From Kwoniella bestiolae CBS 10118 (lineage: Eukaryota; Basidiomycota; Tremellomycetes; Tremellales; Cryptococcaceae): a DNA stretch of 64,000 bases. The notes beneath the pieces were generated by a model that saw nothing but the letters and a program-made list of their open reading frames with translations, was not told where the DNA came from and made no database searches. The position numbers and the translations under genes were made by a program. Positions 60,336-64,000 of this stretch are shown here, piece by piece (the stretch's first letter is position 1; the number at the start of each line of letters is the position of its first letter). The stretch lies in assembly GCF_000512585.2 (NCBI RefSeq), contig NC_089241.1, positions 2,914,001 to 2,978,000 of the forward strand, given 5' to 3'.

Positions 60336-60343
60336 TATAAAAG
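60336..60343 (+). promoter_or_regulatory. TATA box of the pirin gene
   Basis: TATAAAAG in a GTATAAAAGG context, about 230 bp before the first AUG and followed by CT-rich DNA; transcription would be expected to start about 60365-60400. Confidence 0.6.
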
Positions 60344-60566
60344 GACTACTTCTCAACATTGAATCTTTCTCTTGCCTCTTTTCAAACAACAACAATCGCA
60401 ATCATCCATCATTCCCTCTTTCAATCTTAGTGTCAAATCGCTGCTTCTCGCAGTTATAGCAATCATCATTTCGAGTTTACTATCTACCAGCACAATTAAG
60501 AGCTATCTCAAGCCTATCACTTCACAGACCATTCGACACCTCTCTACGACTAGACCAACCGCGAAT

Positions 60567-61671
60567 ATGCAGTTCAAGTATAGACCAAGTGAAGAGAGAG
60601 GTGCAGCAGATCATGGGTGGTTGAAGGTGAGTCATAGTCTACAACCGAGTTTGAAAGCAAAGTACTGACCAGTAGTATGGCGACTTGTAGACCTTCCACA
60701 CCTTCTCTTTCGCCTCCTACTATGACCCGCGATACGAGAATTTTGGTGCGTTGAGAGTAATCAACGAAGATCGAGTGGCGGTGAGTCTACTCTACTCCTC
60801 TTTCGTAATCAGAAATATAACCATATACTGATATGAGTCCCATATCCGTTATAGCCTGGACAAGGCTTCCCGACCCACCCTCATCGAGAAGCCGAGATCT
60901 TCTCCTACATCTTAAGTAAGTACCTTCCCATTCCACTCTCCGTAAGATATGAAACGTACTAACCCTCAAACTTAGGCGGCCAGCTATCCCACAAAGACAC
61001 CATGGGCAACGTCGAGACAATGGTCCGAGGGGATATCCAGATGACCTCTGGTGGAACGGGGATAGCTCACTCAGAGTACAACGACCACAAGACTGAGGGG
61101 GTCCATTTCCTGCAGATCTGGGCGTTACCCAACCAACGCGGATTGAAGCCTAAATACTTCACACGACATTTTACAGACGAGCAGAAGAAAGATAAGATCG
61201 CGCATCTGGTCGCGCCGGTGGGGTATGAGGGTGTAGAGGAGGTTAGGGAGTGCGAGGGGCTGACTCCGGTGAGTGCGGGTTTCTCTCCATTTTCTTACTC
61301 ATGTCATTTTGTGTGATGACGAAGCTGACTATCGTCTGTCTGCTTGTTAGATCCACGCACCCGTCCATTTCTTCTCATCCCTCATCTCCCCTTCGGTCTC
61401 TTTAACCCATAAACTACTCCCATCGCTTAATGGTAAACCCAATAAACTCTTCTATGTCCAGCTAGTCCAATCGTCAGGGTACAACTCCAAACCAGCTCCT
61501 AAAGACGGTAAAGGTCCGCTGATCAAGGTGACCGGCGGTGGACAGGAAGCGACGCTGGGTGAAGGTGATGGAGTGTTCATCACTGGTGGGAAAGTGGGAG
61601 AGGAAGTATCGATTGAGAATGCCGGGAAAGGTGTGGGTGAAGTAGTTTTATTCGAGATGGATGAGGAGTAG
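60567..61671 (+). CDS. Pirin family protein
   Basis: Five exons from the first AUG: 60567-60626, 60691-60780, 60855-60915, 60976-61268, 61351-61671; 274 aa. Pirin bicupin motifs: RPSEERGAADHGWLKTFHTFSFASYYDPRYENFGALRVINEDRV, PGQGFPTHPHREAEIFSYILSGQLSHKDTMGN (the PHPHRxxE metal-binding set), MTSGGTGIAHSEYN, VHFLQIWALPNQRGLKPKY; the C-terminal cupin follows (VTGGGQEATLGEGDGVFITG). Pirins bind Fe(II); fungal roles include quercetinase-like activity and transcription co-regulation, neither proven here. The frame is open with no AUG for about 200 nt upstream (to 60363), encoding a hydrophobic and a basic, Ser/Thr-rich stretch, so a non-AUG longer isoform is possible. Confidence 0.9.
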
Positions 61672-61869
61672 GTTTATCCAAAAGGGATATAGGGAAATTG
61701 AGATCGGACCCCTGTGTAAAAGAACAATAAACAACAAAACAAATAGAAAGTTTCTCGTCATAGTATGATATTCAATCTGTTCGCGGACTATTCATATGTA
61801 TGCATATATGTTCATATAACTATCTTTCATCTCCAACACAGATGTGCACACCTTACAATTGACCTGCGT

Positions 61870-63509
61870 CTACTCCTCCTCATCGAGATACCTTAACGAG
61901 CCATCCGCATTCACCCAAGCCAGGTGTTGTCTCCCTATATCCTTTATACAATTGACTCCGACCAGTATCATCGTAGACAAAAACTCGTCGTACAGCAGAT
62001 CCAGAGCTAATTTCACTCCAACCTCGCCCTTGTACTACCTCCATATTCGAAGTCAGCCCCACCCTTGCAGTCTGATCTGACGAGGAATCTCGCTCCTTCA
62101 CTCATTCACTGAAGCCAAAGAGAACTCACAGCCAAACCCCACATGACAGCTCTCCCGATCCAGCAAAAATCCGCCCCCAGCGCAAGAGCTTTGAAGATAT
62201 CTGATCCCCTCCTTATTCCCCCATCGATATGGATGGGGATTCTACCTTTGACGGTCTTTGCTATGCGAGGTAAAGCTGATAAGGTGGAGGGTATAGAATC
62301 GAGCTGACGACCTCCATGGTTGGATATGATTATTCCGTTGACATTGTATTGAAGGGCCAGCTTTGCGTCGGAGGGGTGGATGACTGGGTGGTGAGTCTAA
62401 GTATCAGCGAGTCATAAACATTGACCTAGGTTACAGGAGGGAATCACGGGGAATACGAGTCATGGAGGGAATATAACATCAGGATATATCACTAAGGGTC
62501 GCTGTATCACTCACTCCCTTTCAGCCATATCTCCATCTTTGTATTCTCCTTGAACCATTTGATCTTCTCCCAAGTCAATTCGCGATCTAAATACATAAAA
62601 ACAGAAACCTCAATAATCGAGATACACAGCGTTGAAAGATTGATCGATGGACCCACCAAACCCAACACTATAATCAAACCCCTCCGGCATATTCGCAATC
62701 TTCTCTCCAGGCGGTACGCCAAACCCATACTTCAATTCACCAAGTCTCCGACCAGTCACGGGTAGGTCCACCGTGATCCACAGGGCTTTACATCCAGCTT
62801 CTACGAGGCGTAAGCCGTCAGGCCATATCAGCTCAGTACTTCAGAACATTGCTAATTTGGAAGAAGGAGCATACTCTACCCACCCTCAGCTTTCCTCATG
62901 ACATACAGATTGGCCTCGTAATCCTTCATCACGCAAATCTGCATACAATACGGTATGCATCCATGTCTATTCCCTTCAGACACTACATCCGATATCGAGG
63001 TGGTAGCTCTACTGGAGAGACACATCGGTACACCTACTTTGGAGGATGCTCGGGAGGTCGCGAGCTCTTTCTCTGGGTGAGCAATCACGTGAAATCCTGT
63101 AGGGGAGAGGCCAAGTGGGAATTTCGACTAAGTCATGAATCAACGCACATTTAACTCATACCTCACTTGACTGGAGTGACCAGTTCAGTGCTCAGTGTTG
63201 AAATTGATCTCACCTTGTAGCCATAACACTCGGTCGAGGTATCTACATCCCTCACATCCCTCAAGGCTCTAGGCAACAGTCTATATCGATTATACTCCTC
63301 CACATTGTCTTTCACGCTACCAGTACGTACATGCTCAATTTAACCTCAACTCACAGCAAGCCGAGCAGATCACTCACTCACGTGATCATGTCCATCGACC
63401 CTCCAGCGATATAATCTACATACTTCGATGAGAGGTTCTGAGAACCATAGTGCTCGAGATCTTTTATACTATGCACCAAAGGGTCTAAAGGGGGTTTACG
63501 ACCTGCCAT
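61870..63509 (-). CDS. FMN-dependent 2-hydroxy-acid dehydrogenase/oxidase
   Basis: ATG at 63509 (MAGRKPPLDPLVHSIKDL), stop TAG at 61870. Recognisable parts: YIAGGSMDMIT near the start, SPTGFHVIAHPEKELATSRASSKVGVPMCLSS (FMN-binding, SSR), CMQICVMKDYEANLYVMRKAE, KALWITVDLPVTGRRLGELK, LQYNVNGIIISNHGGRQLDSIPSTL (active-site His and the Arg), GRIPIHIDGGIRRGSDIFKALALGADFCWIGRA. It is the soluble TIM-barrel family of glycolate oxidase, L-lactate dehydrogenase and cytochrome b2, here without a cytochrome b5 domain and without an evident presequence. An intron of the GTGGGT type near 62,660 removes an apparent stop. Substrate not determined; about seven exons. Confidence 0.9.
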
Positions 63510-64000
63510 CTGGAATTGAAGCCTAGGACTATGAGCTGCGTCTGTATGGTAGAGAAGGCTTATGTATCGTCGCTGTTATCAGGTATTCAAACTATTCGTG
63601 ACCTCTTCTTTGCTCGATGAGATCCTTCAGGTATCGTCATCTCATTTGAATGTAGCAGTCATCAGAATCAAACTCTTCACAATCTTGTCCGACTCTGACA
63701 GCGCCAAGTCCTACTACAAGAATAGCAAATCCGAAACGGCCTGACTCAAAGCCGACATCAGGACAAAGACCAAAACCCAAACGCAACCGCCGGCAAGCGT
63801 AGTTATAAAACAATCACATCATATCTTATCATCGAACTCGGTGTTCTCCGATGATTTTTCATCCCGATCATCCAATATATGAATAAATGGCGAGATGAAC
63901 ATCTCCCATTTTAGCTCAGAAATCTGTAATTGTCGTCCTTCAAGCAGGTCCAAGCGAGCGAGGTGCGGCGGGACAAACATTGGTAAAGATTCCTGTCGCG
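63510..64000. promoter_or_regulatory. Upstream region of the hydroxy-acid dehydrogenase gene
   Basis: No supported gene to the right edge; presumably its promoter. Nothing else identified. Confidence 0.4.

Noticed and set aside
60309..60430. ATG at about 60309 spliced into the pirin frame
   Set aside because: The supposed donor GTATAAAAGG is a TATA box, and the acceptor would give a poor join; the ATG lies upstream of the likely transcription start.

Overview
The window reads as nuclear DNA of a basidiomycete yeast of the Tremellales (a Kwoniella/Cryptococcus relative). I infer this from about 22 densely packed genes on both strands, almost all cut by many 40-80 nt GT-AG introns with CTNAC/CTGAC-like branch sites, together with a basidiomycete-type FKS1, an APC2, an Unc13/Ync13-like MUN protein and a UDP-free set of secreted DUF1996 proteins. 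No tRNA, rRNA, transposon or CRISPR array was recognised. Gene models were built by hand from splice signals, phase and, where possible, comparison of paralogs inside the window.

Left third (1-25 kb): a partial membrane protein gene at the edge (-), a small hypothetical protein (+), a 13-exon secreted DUF1996 protein (-), a SAM methyltransferase whose 3' end looks frameshifted (+), an HCNGP/SAP30BP-like splicing-associated protein (-), a mitochondrial carrier (+), an NCS1 nucleobase/allantoin-type permease (-), a CmcJ/AsaB-like hydroxylase-family protein (+), an O-fucosyltransferase-like type II membrane protein (-), a secreted 16-residue-repeat protein (-) and APC2 (-).

Middle (25-50 kb): FKS1, the 1,3-beta-glucan synthase (1799 aa, 8 exons), is followed by a run of duplicated surface and transport genes: two tandem DUF1996 genes (+; the first also has a WSC domain), a head-to-head pair of MFS transporters (-/+), then a head-to-head pair of paralogous membrane proteins of unknown function (-/+), and a DPP1-like PAP2 lipid phosphatase (-). 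Cell-wall synthesis, WSC/DUF1996 secreted proteins and transporters sit side by side; whether they are co-regulated cannot be told from sequence.

Right part (52-64 kb): an ARG82/IPMK-type inositol polyphosphate kinase (+), a large C2/MUN-domain Unc13-like gene (-) that contains an imperfect ~0.9-kb tandem duplication with broken frames, a pirin (+) with an AUG-free in-frame leader, and an FMN-dependent 2-hydroxy-acid dehydrogenase (-).

The observations most worth checking are the internal duplication of the Unc13-like gene (assembly artefact or real), the 8-nt and 10-nt micro-exons shared by the DUF1996 paralogs, the two adjacent inverted paralog pairs, GC-AG introns including one at a position where the paralog uses GT, and possible non-AUG initiation in the pirin gene.
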